In this document: positions 11,847 through 23,866 of the stretch, piece by piece
Layout: every line of letters starts with the position of its first letter
Position numbering within the stretch: the first letter of the stretch is position 1
Assembly: GCA_910574455.1 (NCBI GenBank)
Contig: CAJSYZ010000006.1
Coordinates: 667,981-731,980, forward strand
Direction: 5' to 3'
DNA from: Trichaptum fuscoviolaceum
Taxonomy: Eukaryota; Basidiomycota; Agaricomycetes; Hymenochaetales; Trichaptaceae
Length of the DNA stretch: 64,000 nt
Position numbers and translations under genes: made by a program
Notes under the pieces: model-generated
What the model was told of the DNA's origin: nothing
Database searches by the model: none
Seen by the model: the letters and a program-made list of their open reading frames with translations, nothing else

Positions 11847-14835
11847 TCAGAAGTTCTCTGAAGAAATGGAAAGTAGGCAAGTTTTCGTCAGCAAGAAGTC
11901 ATACCGGAAACTCGGGAGCAAGGAGCCGAAACGTACCTTTTCCGAAGAAGAACTTCGTGCCCTTGGGGTTCGAGTACTTATTGGACATGGTGTGCAGTGT
12001 CCTAGAGAGCACGGACGGTCCACAGAAAAACTATAAAGTCAAAAGCGGGAAAAAGGGACATGCCCGAGTCAGCCATGGCATTCCGGGTATAAACCACACA
12101 GCTCTCGGTCTTCCGACTGAAAACCGAGTTGACGGGCGGGTAGAGGGGAGAACTTGGGAAAGGTGGAGGAAGAACTGAGAGCACTTACCACACCAACATC
12201 GGTGTCCGGATGACGATCCGCGATGGACGGGAACACGCGGTCCCAGTTCGGCCTGCCGAAGTGGGTCGGTGCACGCAGCGAGGTGATCGCGTCCTTCTCA
12301 GCGCCCACATCTTGCACCTGTGTGTTCACAGTCCACGGTACACGCGAAAGATTCGATCACACCGGTCCCAAGATCCACGTGCCCATCGAAGGATAGAAGA
12401 ACAAGACACCGAAGATAGATCAATCGAAGCCAGCGAGAACAGTGAGATGCCCACGGAGGTCGGAAGGTTATTAGAGTGCATGCATGAGGAATGGAATGGG
12501 AACGGTGGAAGAAAGTGAATTATAAATAAACAGGTTTCAATCAGCACCGATTGCAGCAACATTATAACAAGAGTAACGCACCATGATGTTAAGAGCGTCG
12601 TCATCTTTGATCTTCTTCGTTAGGTAGATGTTGATCTCGATGCGGTGTTGGGTGTCTTGGTCTTCAATCGCCTTCAAGAGGGAGTGGAACCACTCGGCTA
12701 CATCGAAATCACGAATGACCCAAACGAAATAGACCTGTGAGAAAGGTAGGAGAGAAATTCTGTGAGTCATAGCAACGACTAGCAACAAGCGAAATGAAGC
12801 AAACCTTCGACAAGCGTGTGGGCTTCGAGTCGTTGAAGTTGTTCATACGGTACCAAATGGACTTCAGGATCCTGCACATGACACAGCAAACATTAGCCTA
12901 CCGCTTACCGTCCACATACATAACGCGATAAAAGCGATGAAACAAAAAACTCACGAAGCGAACGGCGTAACACCGATACCCGCACCAACAAGGAGTACAG
13001 TCTCGAACTTCAAGAAGTCCTCGGACGCAGAGCCAAACGGACCGTCGACCATAACTCGCGGCAATACGCGGTTGATAGGCGGGGGCACAACCACCCCACC
13101 AGCCTTCTCCGAATCCTTCGCACCCTTCGAGTCAAAGTCGCAACCGAGAGCCTTGGCAAGCGCGCCGGTGAAGTCGCCCACCACACGAATGTGCACCGAA
13201 ATGTAGTCTTCCTCGGGAGCGCTGAAACAAAGGGAGTCAGTAAAGGATTCATGAAACCGATTAATTAGTAAGGAAATAGAATATGTCGGGTAACAGATGA
13301 AAGAGATCTGAGACTTGCGTATAGATATCAACGATGGGGTAAATATATAACAATGTTATTGATAACCATCATTACGGTCAGATCGGCGAAGACACGGTGT
13401 TTTCCAAGTCTGATCCAGTTGGTCTGGTTGCCCTTGATACGCTCCGCGGCAGAGCAAACAATGCAACCCATGACCGGGTAGAAATAAACGACCGAGGAGA
13501 CGGCCGGAAATATGTGGAAAGGATGGGAACGCTGAAAGCAAAAATAACATACCTGGTGAGAGTGAACGGGTGCCACTGGAAGTACGAGACCTCCGGGCAA
13601 CACAGGAAGATGTACTGTCCAGCACGTGTTGTGGTCTTCTCCTTCTTAATCTGGATTTCCATGACCTTGGACGGATGCTGAATGACCTTCGAGATGTAAG
13701 TCCTGTGACGAGAGCGGACTTCACGAAGGATACGCTCGTAGATCCAGATAACTCCTCCGACAAGCCAGTAACGCTTTTGGTGACAAACAAAGAAGATAAA
13801 GGAGATGTTAGGAGCCATTCACAATTCTCTTGGAATTAGTCGCTTACCCAGAAGACACCAATAGTGTTAAACGAGCAGTATGGCGGCCTGTCCGGCTTGA
13901 TCATGCAGAACATTCCATGAAGTTGCCAGTTGATGAAGAATACGATGAACAAATGGTGCGAATACCAGAAGCGTTCGAAGTGAGCACGACGACGCTTCTC
14001 AATCGCGAACCAAACCATGACGCCAAGAGCAACCGTCATAATCCATCCCGTCGCACCCGGGCCGGTCGCGAAGTTCGCCGCAAGGAAGGCGACGATGCGC
14101 TGTCCCGTGTTCGTCGCATCCGTGTCTGCCATTGCGAGCTTGTAGAAGTTGACCATGTGAGCAGCAATGTGCACGAACGAGAAGAAGACAATAGACCAGG
14201 CGGTGGCTTTGTGGAACGTAATGTTCTTGTCAAAGGGGATCACGTCGTTCAAGGGCGTTCTGCGAAGCATGGAGATGAAGTTCCTGCAGACAGGTAGAAG
14301 AATAAAGATGACATCGACGTGCAGCACAAGAGCAGCAGTTCGAGCGATAACTGGAAAAAAAATGAGTGTCAGAAAGAAATATAACAGATTATAGTGCAGT
14401 CTGCTTTGAACCGCATCTACAGGATTGAAGTTCCGATCGGAAGCTTTTGTTCCTGTTGAAATAACTACCGATAGACTCACCGAATGTTTCGCCAAATAGA
14501 GCCCGAGCACCCACTGAGTTGTCCTTCAGTTGATAGTTGAGCCACCCAAAGGTGAATACTAGCAAATGTAGGAAGATCCATGTAAAGAAGAACAGCCTCC
14601 TTCCACCCTCGTTGATCATCCACAAATCCCACTTCTCCTTCATTGTCATCTGCTTCTTATCAGTTGAGCTGTTCACGCTTGAGAGCGTCGGGACGCGCAT
14701 AAGCCCCTGCAGACGATTCCGCTCAGACTTGTTGCGCTGCAGGTTCGGGTTGCCCGCGCTGAGGGCGAGGTCGGGGTGCATGTCGAGAGTAGGTCCTCCA
14801 CGGTCTGAGAAATCAAGGCCAGATGATCTCTTCAT
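11847..14835 (-). CDS. noxB: NADPH oxidase catalytic subunit, NoxB/Nox2 type
   Basis: Nine exons (14835-14481, 14350-13848, 13773-13553, 13221-12955, 12871-12805, 12734-12582, 12317-12189, 12030-11937, 11857-11847) join in frame to 599 residues. The enzyme passes electrons from NADPH through FAD and two haems across a membrane to O2, producing superoxide used in fungal differentiation. After a hydrophilic N-terminus of about 75 residues come six helices with the haem-ligand histidines in [20 protein letters not shown] and [20 protein letters not shown]. The FAD motif is WHPFTLTSAPEED, the NADPH motifs are [22 protein letters not shown] and FFCGPSVL, and the terminus is the Nox-typical FFFGKENF. 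No EF hands occur. The N-terminal extension and the [20 protein letters not shown] helix suggest NoxB rather than NoxA; that subtype call is from family knowledge. The regulators NoxR and Rac are not in the window. Confidence 0.93.
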
Positions 14836-16682
14836 TTTAAACGAAAAGCTTGGGCTGCCACTGCAGTTGATCAAGGAATTTTGATGCTTGTCAGTCGCTT
14901 GAGTATTATACGTGAGTAGCGTTAGAAGCAAAGAGCGAAAAGCAAGGAAGACGCCCTGCGCGAAGGATGAAAGACTTGAGGAGTGCCGGCCTGCGGGCTG
15001 AAAGGGTGAAAGAGGAGGAGGAGGGGGGCGTGGTATGGGCAGGGAACAAGGACGTTGTCTTCAAGAGCTCTTCTGTGCCCACATCAACCGTACAGTCCAA
15101 TTCGGCCGCCGCAACCGGCTGTTTCCTTGACATCGTCTTCTTTCGGCTAAATACCTCCATTTTAGGACGTGGGTAGGGTTACATGTCAACCTCCCTCGCC
15201 TGCCAGTGATTTCTCTTTCCGGCCATCTTCTCCCTCATCTTCCACAAGACATCGAGCAAAGATGCCATCACAGCCTGCACACGTCCTCAGACACAGGAAA
15301 TTATAGCACTTACCTCTGCCGAGTCAGAATCAGCCGTCTGCTAGCACTTTTCATCGAAGGGTACCCATGGGAGTCTTCTTCGTCGCACAAAGCAACATAT
15401 TATTGCACCGTTGCTTGTTCCACACAGAGCTAGCGAGCAATTGTCAATATACGGTCTGGAATCCGCTGAGCTGCGGTTCCGGCGGCCAGCAGGACGGCGG
15501 CCCAGAGGCCCAGGGGCCTGGTAATACCAGAAACAAGGAGAGAAACTGAATGAAAGAAGGCGGCACGGAGATGAACCCATAACCATGGACACGGTATGCA
15601 GGCTGCCTCAGGCTTGCACGGCAATCACGAAGATTCATCTCGTTTTCTGATGCTTTCCGCTCGGACGGGTCAATCAGAATGATATAAAATATGGTGTCCA
15701 GGGGTTCACACTGTTTGAGCGTTTGCAATAATGCCTATGTACAGTACAAATTGTATATATACTGCACTTTACCATTGTCATTTGCTACCCTTACTATCGT
15801 CATGATTCAAGTGAAATCTCTCCTTTTATCGTCTGGCTTTACTAGTCCTCGAGAAAAGCATTACAAATTCGTTGTTCAGTTGGACCCCTGATACTATTAG
15901 ATACACTTCATCTGACAGCAAAAAATTCATTTAATATTTCTGAGCACTGGCAGGGTTAGATGCGCCCTCGACTATCTATCTCTTGCTTCCCCGATCATGT
16001 TCAGATCATGTTTAGAGTTGATATCAAGGTTGAATCGAGTCCGTAAGTATGCATCATACATCATATACATATATATCATGAGCGTACTTCAGGGGAATGC
16101 ATCTTCCAGTTTTATCTCAAGGTCGAACAGGAAAGATGAAGGATATGTGATGGTTACCTAGTGATGCCCTCAACCGACACACCGCCTGCTGTCATTTTGG
16201 ATATGAGAACGTTTTGGATCCGAGTCGGAATAATATGTACATCTTACGGAACCGCAGAGACCGGCAAGCAGAACGAAGGCAGATAGAGACGCCGGAAGTT
16301 ATTCATGTGCAGTCGTGCCGGCTCCCGATGATCGATCAAAGCATTCAAGTTAAGTTTAAGTTAAATTCAGAAAGGAACAAGCAAATCCTGCATTCGAGGT
16401 TCAGTATAAGAAGCCCAGCAAGCGTTAATCACCGAACTCTTCCCCCTTTCCGAGTGCTCCAAGCACCAGCGGGACTCCACTAGAAGCATTGAAACGAGGT
16501 AACGAGGCTAACACTTTATGAAACATATGCGCATCGAACGTCAACGGTCATCCGGCACGCACTCATGCTGTCGAGTTGCACGCTATAAAAAGACGGTAGA
16601 TGGGTGTCAGCAAAGTATTCGACACCAAGCACCGAGCAACACAAAGCGCCAGTAAGGCTGCCGGCAAGTAGCAAGAGACAGG
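14836..16682. other. Intergenic region with a candidate upstream ORF
   Basis: This is the leader and promoter side of the NADPH oxidase plus the 3' side of a GH28 gene. A minus-strand frame from 15160 to 14906 (84 codons, beginning MEVFSRKKTMSRKQP) ends 70 nt before the oxidase start codon and could be an upstream ORF in the leader. Nothing else was recognised; the stretch 15500-16680 is without supported coding. Confidence 0.45.
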
Positions 16683-19001
16683 TCACTCACAGGGAAGCCC
16701 AAATTCGTTCTCAACATTCTTACAGATATAGCGCGGCTGGCTACCAGTAGGAGGCGTAATGTTGAAGTTTTTGAATACTATGTCCGGGCACACGGCGTTC
16801 GTGCTACATTCAATGTCGACGACTGCACGATTGTTGGTAACAAGCCTTAAATGTCCAAAGCAGGTAACATACTTTTGTTGGTCGTTGCGGTTCCTGACCA
16901 GTCTTGGAATGTCAGATCGCTGAACTTGAGGTACGATGGGATATCGTCGCTGCATTACCACAAGGCAAGTATAGATGGAGCCAGCAGGAGACCACCACCA
17001 CATATCATAGAGGTTTCCTCTCATCAGCGAGGACGTACAGCCGAAAAAGAAGATCACTCACGAATGGCCGCCGTTCGTCTGGTACAGGTGTACCGGGCTG
17101 TCGACACCGTCAAGCGAGAGCCGCCGTGCAACAACGTTCTTCACATGTCCTATTTTCGTCCGGCGTCCGTCGTATAATTAGAAGTGATTTGTTATGAAAA
17201 TAGTCATGAAGGAAGAGCAAGAATAGCACCGAGATTTATGTGAGTAGATGCTGATGCAAAAGGCACGACCAACAGACCTGCACCGCCGCCTCCACTCGTG
17301 GGTGGTGATCCGCGATTCGTGCCGGTCCAAGACTTCAGGTAAACCTGTGAGACGTGATGAGCGGTCAAGTCACAGAACAGAATCCCAACTGTCAAAGCGC
17401 GTGTCATCGGGTAGTGCGGATACAAAGACGTACCCCGTTCTTCATGTTCGGCTGAACGTTCTTATCAATCCGGATGAGCTGTGATATCGGACAGGGCCGT
17501 CAGATCCGCGTTTGGTCGAAATCAGTAAAAGATATGCGAGAGGATGGTAAGAGGCGCACCTTGACGTCCTCAATTACAACGTTCTCTACGATGTCAGGCT
17601 AAAGCCTCGTTGCATCAGCGCCCTCAGATGTCGATACAGAGAATAGGAAGCATACCAAATCAACGTATTGTCCCAAAGAACCGACCGCTATACCGTTGCC
17701 CCCGTGGCAGACCAAATTTGATACCAAGAGATTCGTGGTGTTCTAGATTCGACACATCAATCACTTCCTTTGCTCCTCGATGAAACGACATAACATACCC
17801 CTTTGACTGCAATGCAGTCGTCACCGCAGGTAATCTAACAAGTTCATGAGATGACGATATTTTAGCTCGAAGAACAATTGAATTTCTCACATCCCAGTTC
17901 TTCAAAGTAACCCTGTCACTTCGGTAGGTATTTATTCCTATCGCCAAGGTCAGCGCTGTCATCTTCGGCAAGATTCGCACTCACCATCTGTATTGGGTAC
18001 AATGCTACAGAGCGGATGGAGCGTTGAAGGAAACGGGTATGGTCAGTCCGAGCCTCATCCTTCTTCGCAAGATTCGCACTCCTGTATGGAAAGGATACTC
18101 ACTTCTGTCCATAAAAAGTGGGGTTTGTGTTCGTCGCATTGCACGTCATTCCATCGTACAGCACGTTCTGGGAGTTTGCGACTGTGTTGCACCAGAAAGG
18201 CGGAGATTGGATCTTGAAGTTGCGTACTACGGCATTGAAGGCCTTATAGAGTGTCAAAGCGATCGGTCGACCGTCCCCATCCGCTTTTACGTGGGACGTG
18301 AAATACTCCCATGAAGTCTAAGTCGGACACGTAGGAGGAAAATGGGGATCGTCAGTCCTGCCCAACGCTCATTCAGGGCTTGACTCTACCTGTCCGTTGC
18401 CATTTATACCTCCAGTCTTATGTGCGTCAATCACGAAGTTCTTTCCGGTGACGACGAACCAGGAAGCTTGGTTCTACATCACAATGAGAAGGTGTCAGAA
18501 AGAAGCCAAGCCTCAGCTCACCTGAATGAAGACAACCCGATACGTATTGTTGGAGTTCAGCCAGTAAGGTACGTCCATTTGAAACTTGAGGAAAACTCAG
18601 TACTCCATCTGATTTTAGAATCTCGTATCGCTCACACTGAGGACACCATGTAGGTCGACCACCGAATCCTCTAAGTCCCATGTCATTTTTCTAAGACGAC
18701 GTCAATAGCCGTCTCAAAATACCAGCGTACGACCCGAATACTCACCTGGTAATGTTATACGTGCCAGATTCAAAGATCGTCCAGCCGAGTTTACCACATC
18801 TGTTGATAGCGTTCATGACCTGAATATTGCCCGAAGCTCAGCACTATTCAAATAGGATTCATCGGAAGTACGCACCTGGTCCGTATCATCCTTTCCATGT
18901 CCAAGTGGCTTCACAATGCAGACACCGGCAGCACCAACTCCAGATATGCTTGAGGCGACGAGCCCGAGGATGGCAAGAACAGCACTCTTGAAGACCTTCA
19001 T
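16683..19001 (-). CDS. GH28 polygalacturonase (exo-polygalacturonase type), copy 1
   Basis: A multi-exon gene with many very short exons and introns near 50-60 nt. It starts with MKVFKSAVLAILGLVASSIS, a typical signal peptide, so the enzyme is secreted. The mature part begins GVCIVKPLGHGKDDTDQV, the usual first turn of fungal GH28 exo-enzymes that remove galacturonic acid from pectin. Reassembled exons show the catalytic regions in order: PNTDGINTYRSDRV (NTD motif), TCGDDCIAVKG (the DD pair), VCHGGNGIAVGSLGQYV (the position of the GHG motif, here GGNG), and MKNGVYLKSWTG (substrate-binding Lys). The last exon contains VVDIECSTNAVCPDIVFKNF and ends near residue FGLPCE. Length is about 430-450 residues. 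Not every internal splice site was resolved, and the terminal residues may differ. The copy at 21.7-23.9 kb is its paralogue. Confidence 0.85.
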
Positions 19002-19817
19002 GTTTGAAGTCCACGAACTCGAGACACGAACTCGACCTCTTGTCCGCCCATTATTTGTCCCTTTTATTTATTTTCCATTGGACGGGTTCGCGTATAGAGA
19101 TGAATGTTGACGGTGTCATAGGACAGACTAAACGACCGGCCTGGTGTCTTCACGCTCAGCCGACTCAGGCTTGGGGATACAAAGCGGTCCGGGCGGGTCC
19201 GGTCACCCACCACCCGCCAGCATAGCCGAATGCACGCTCAGTTTCATACTACTTGGATCATTCTCGATTATCGAGGAAGCGGAACGATCCTAAATGAGGC
19301 CCACGTTAGAGATCGACCTCCATTTTGCGGGGAAAGGGACACCGGCATTATCGGTATCTCATGTGTAGATCTTGAGATGACGTGAATGCACTTATCCTCG
19401 ACATTATTTCTTGAGTTCATTTACTTTCGATACAGTACTGTGAAAGGTTCATAAAAAGGGCCATTCAGAATATTGGGCCCATGTCAAGAAGACGTACGTA
19501 CCAGCTGCTTATGATCCTTAATTAAGTATTACTGATTGAGAAATTTATTCACTTGCCAAATTGTGAATAGAATTACACGAAGCGTTGCCGATCATATGCG
19601 GATCTACCTTGTTCGTCAGGCACATTCTCCATACATTTATGAGAATGAAATTCGTGTGGGGCAATTGCGGGCCGATGAACAAACAGTACTAGCGGAACGT
19701 GATGCTATGCCATCATGTATTCAATCCACTAAGAGGAATGATGAGATGAGTATTGACAGATTTGAAAATTATTCTGGCAAATCGGAAGGCGACTCACCTG
19801 TGCTGAGCGAATCGAAC
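19002..19817. other. Intergenic region between GH28 copy 1 and F-box gene
   Basis: Holds the promoter of GH28 copy 1, including an A/T-rich TATA-like run near 19055-19080 on the minus strand. A plus-strand frame at 19536-19859 overlaps the 3' end of the F-box gene and shows no recognisable domain. No other feature seen. Confidence 0.5.
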
Positions 19818-21200
19818 TCATGTAATGAGCAGATACAGACCCTCACGCACACAATCTGAAATCACCTCATCCTCCCAAAGATCCAGGTACCCCATTCTGT
19901 GTAGATACATTCTCTGCAGCTTGCTACAAGCCGTGCCCGCCCCGACATTAGGGTTATGGCCTATACACCTGGATATGATCATATCTGCCATACCATGACC
20001 AGATACACCCCATGGGCACGAAAAAAACACCAGTGTCTCTAGATCAGGACACAAATTACTCGTCGAATCCGGTCGAAGTGTCATTCGATCCAAGAATGCC
20101 TTTAGGTCCGCAAAGACGTGGCACATGAGCTCCAAACGCTTCAACGTGGGCGAAAGACACAATATTGCCAGAAGATCTGTGTCATCGATGCAGCCACCGC
20201 CAATGCTGAGACGTTGTAGCTGTGGTTTTGACCTCTGAAACAGAGAAAGGACGGAATGCGCATCCGGGAGAGGGCCACGCTCTGTGGCTCTCTGAAAGTG
20301 GAATTCGGCATCTTCAAGTGCAGGAAGGGCTACTTGATCGAGTAAGGCCAGTCTCCCATTATAAACTGCATTATCGAGAACAAGCGTTAGCTTGCGCAAG
20401 TTCTGTGCACGAACCATGCGGATATCATGGGCTATGCTGGCACGGGTGTGAAGCCCCCTTAGGTTAATTTCTTGGAGACCTGTGGCTTTGTCCAATACTC
20501 GGATTGAATCCAGCAATGCCGGTCCGGTGAAAGGGGACGCTGCATTTTCTTTCGTGTAGGCGAAGCGCCTTAAATCTCGAAGAGGATATCCAATGGCTGT
20601 GATATGCACGTTCCCTAACAGCGCGACTTCTCGCACGATCGTCAGATGAGACAGGTCAAGAGACATGTACCTGTCGCGGAGTGTCGGTTTATACGAGACG
20701 GTCAATCTCTCTAATTTGAGAAATCCTGTAAAAGCCATCACTTCCGCGCCGTTCTTTTGTATAAGACCCCCATGCCTCAGAAACAGTTGCGCTTCGATCA
20801 CTCGATTTCTATGTTGACGGAAAAGGTCCATCGTATCCAGGTTGATGAGTTTTATGTAGCTGAACGAGGTGACATGAAGTTTAAGAGGAACTGCCCCAGA
20901 TCGTCCCAGCCACGTCTTACAACAGTCAAGGGATCTGGCGAAATGACTATCCTCGATGTCATCCGGATGATCAGAGGAAGAATAGTTAATGCAGGACCAT
21001 ATATGTGGGCTGGATAGAGCAACTCGACGCCAATGAGAGGAGACGCCAGCTACGCTGAGAGGAGCGTCAGTGAGCAAAAGCGGTTGCGCGGGTGACGACC
21101 GGCAACAGTATAGGAAGATATCTGAGAGGATTTCGTCGCTCAGCCGGTAGATGAACGGGATCGCTGGAGGTCTGTGGTATGGGAGTAAATAGCTAGTCAT
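19818..21200 (-). CDS. F-box protein with degenerate leucine-rich repeats
   Basis: One long open frame of 460 residues from the ATG at 21200. Near the start, IYRLSDEILSDIFLYC then SVAGVSSHWRRVALSSPHIW is the F-box pattern common in Agaricomycetes (a Leu/Pro-Asp-Glu-Ile-Leu box, then Cys/Val..W+..A..P.LW). F-box proteins link a substrate to the Skp1-Cullin ubiquitin ligase. The rest has irregular Leu-rich repeats such as LTIVREVALLGNVHI, LRKLTLVLDNAV and LKRLELMCHVFADL, typical of the substrate-binding part. The frame stays open upstream of 21200 without an ATG, so a short 5' exon may exist (an open stretch ending in a GTGAGT site lies at about 21282-21345). The gene sits on the same strand between the two GH28 genes. 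The target is unknown; large, fast-changing F-box families are normal in these fungi. Confidence 0.8.
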   Translation of the reverse strand: MTSYLLPYHRPPAIPFIYRLSDEILSDIFLYCCRSSPAQPLLLTDAPLSVAGVSSHWRRVALSSPHIWSCINYSSSDHPDDIEDSHFARSLDCCKTWLGRSGAVPLKLHVTSFSYIKLINLDTMDLFRQHRNRVIEAQLFLRHGGLIQKNGAEVMAFTGFLKLERLTVSYKPTLRDRYMSLDLSHLTIVREVALLGNVHITAIGYPLRDLRRFAYTKENAASPFTGPALLDSIRVLDKATGLQEINLRGLHTRASIAHDIRMVRAQNLRKLTLVLDNAVYNGRLALLDQVALPALEDAEFHFQRATERGPLPDAHSVLSLFQRSKPQLQRLSIGGGCIDDTDLLAILCLSPTLKRLELMCHVFADLKAFLDRMTLRPDSTSNLCPDLETLVFFSCPWGVSGHGMADMIISRCIGHNPNVGAGTACSKLQRMYLHRMGYLDLWEDEVISDCVREGLYLLIT

Positions 21201-21706
21201 CGAACCGCAAATGCTTGAGCAAATCAAGCAAGACTTCGGTCAGTCCTTGTTAGACTTCAATTAGCTTGAACTTGAATACTCACCGACAATCTGCTCCGTA
21301 GCAAGCTTATGAATTCGTCGATCCTAGCACTTCGCGATACTCGAGGGGCAAAAGTAGTGAGAACGAGGGTTCACGATGATGAGAGATGAGGTTCAGAGTG
21401 CCTTTAAATCATTCACACTCGCGTCCAGAAGCCAATTAGCATCAACATCTGATAGCGAACCAAGACCCGTTACGGAATGTTATATTTAGCGACAAGTTGC
21501 CTACTAATCCCAACGATTTTGCTTCCAGACACAGCTCTTGTCGCCTATTGAAGGAGAAATGTTCAAGGCACGCAAGGGTTTCACCCAAAACGGTAGTAAG
21601 GTTAATGGTTCCTCGAGCAGATCAGCGGATCGCAGTGCCATTCATATACGCAATAGTAAGCATTAAGACAACTTAACTAAACGACCAGAACCGATGATGT
21701 CCATTC
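21201..21706. other. Intergenic region between F-box gene and GH28 copy 2
   Basis: Contains the presumed leader of the F-box gene, with a GT donor-like site near 21281, and the 3' end of GH28 copy 2. No further feature seen. Confidence 0.5.
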
Positions 21707-23866
21707 TCACGTTTCTCCGGTGGAATTACAGGGTGCTGTGTAATACAATTGAATGAATGTAGAGAAGGCATTACAAAAATAGGATGCTTGACGTACCGGT
21801 TAAACCAGTCTCGCTCACGACGTTGATGCAGATAAGCCGAGGAGCTTCATCATCTGGTGCTGTGATATTGAAATTCTTAAAGACTATTCCGGGGCAAGGT
21901 GCGTTCGCGCTACACTCCAAGTCCACCACTAATAAACGTTCTCAGTGACTTCAACTGGCGTTGAGCTGCTCGTCCACTTACATTCATTCGTCGTAGAAGT
22001 GCCCGACCAGTCTTCGAAGGTGAGGTTACTGAACTGAAGGAAGGATGGCGTGTCGCCTCTGTTCAAGACATATAGGTTAGGACATGATTGTTCGTAGGCC
22101 ACAAACTAGTGGAACGTACGACTGTCCGTCATTCGTCTGATAAACGTGCACAGGTCTGTCAACCTGGTCTAATGAAGCACGTCTAGAAACCACATTCGTC
22201 ACGAATCCTGAATAAACCATTGTGTCAGAACGTCTAGCAATCTTGTGCCTTGCCCCAGATGAGTACCTCCCCCACCTCCCCCACCCGTAGGCGGAGAGCC
22301 ATGTACAGTTGCAGTCCAAGACTTAAAGTAGACCTGAGAGATTATTGTGAGTAAGGCGGTTGAAATGGTCAGAATGTCGGAAGTACTCACACCACTAATC
22401 ATATTGGGCTGAATACTTGTGTTGAGGCGAATGAACTTGATTCAAGGTGAACTTCAGCATGTCATGGAAAAGATCGAATTCTCACGTTCAGGTCTTCTAA
22501 CAAGACGTTTTCTACTATGTCTGGCTTAATATGAGAAGTACTTCAGAAATCTTTGCGCACTTATTTGCATGCACGACTCACCATTCCGACATACTGTCCA
22601 AGAGAGCCAAACGCAATCCCGTTACCTCCGCGACAGACCACGTTTTTCGCATGTATGTTTGTGCTATTCTATTTTAAATGCGTACCTTAGGATGGAAATC
22701 GAAGGATGATAATTAAAATACTTACGCCTTTGATAGCGAGACAATCGTCACCGCACGTAATCTGAGCAGTAAGGTGTTCAGTGTTGTGAAAAAAATTAAG
22801 GAGCATTCTCGTACATCCCAGTCCAAGAGGGTGACGTTGTTACTCCGGTATGTATCAATGCCTATGTGGGATTTAGTTCGATCATTCTAAGCGAAGAGAG
22901 GAGAATAGTTACCATCCGTATTTGGGACAATACTAGAGGAGAGTTATGTTCATATGTTGGAAAAGCGAAACAAAGCAGACTCACTTTTGCCCGAAGAAGG
23001 CCGGATTCGAATTGGTCGCGTTGCAAGTCATCCCATCGTACACCACGCCATCCGAGTTTGCTACCGCGTTGCACCAAAAAGGCGGAGATTCAATATGAAA
23101 GTCTCGGATTACAGCGTTCTGCGCCTCAAAGACCGTCAATGAAAGCGGACGGCCGTCACCGTCTTCACGTGTGTGAGTTTGGAAGTACTCCCACCATGGC
23201 TAAAACAGCGTAGTAGCGTAGCAGGAATATAAAAGGGAGAGCGTGTGCTGGTAGCTTACCTGTCCATTTCCACTAATTCCTCCGGTCCCATGTGCGTCGA
23301 CGACAAAGTTCTTTCCAGACACAACGAACCAGGACGCTTGACTCTAGTAATTTCAATGTTCTGTTTCTAGATCATGGACGAAAAACGCACTTGGATGAAA
23401 CAACCCGATATGTGCTGTTCGCATTCAGCCAGTACTCAATATCTGGTACAAACTATGCGACGTGAAGAAGTAAATTGCAAATCACATCGGAGAAAAGACA
23501 AAACCCACGTTGAGTACACCATGCAGATCCACTACGGAGTTATCTAGATTCCAGGTCATTTTTCTGGAGTATTTTCAGCGTATGATAGAAGTAAAGGGCG
23601 AGGCCGATTCAACTCGCCTGGTGATGTTAAAGTTTCCTGGTTCCAATACCGTCTTCCCATTCTTTCCGCACTTCTCTATCGCTTTCATCACCTAGTACTT
23701 GGGCATCATAAATGTGTCAATACGTAACAGAAGAACTGCATACCTGGTCCGTGTCATCCTTTCCTTGGCCCAAAGGTGAGATAACGCAAGTAGAGGCAGT
23801 TACGCTATCAATGAGCAGAGCAAAAGGGATCGCGGCGCATAACACCGAAGAAAGCCATTTGCGCAT
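21707..23866 (-). CDS. GH28 polygalacturonase (exo-polygalacturonase type), copy 2
   Basis: Paralogue of the gene at 16.7-19.0 kb, also split into many short exons. It begins MRKWLSSVLCAAIPFALL, a signal peptide, then STCVISPLGQGKDDTDQ, matching copy 1. Reassembled motifs are DGIDTYRSNNVTL (end of the NTD motif), TCGDDCLAIKG, VCRGGNGIAFGSLGQYVGM and VYFKSWTATVHGSPPTG. The last contains a long Gly run (GGGGGG) in the loop where copy 1 has four. The final exon adds APCNSTGET and the stop at 21707, reached by an intron over about 21735-21795. A TATA-like sequence (TCTATATAATG on the minus strand, near 24080-24090) lies about 215 nt upstream of the start. Expected to be secreted and to act on pectin galacturonan chain ends. 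Some internal exon borders were not resolved. Confidence 0.86.

Noticed and set aside
13328..13603. Open frame in NADPH oxidase intron 3
   Set aside because: It is the read-through of a splice donor; the conserved FTLTSAPEED sequence needs this segment removed.
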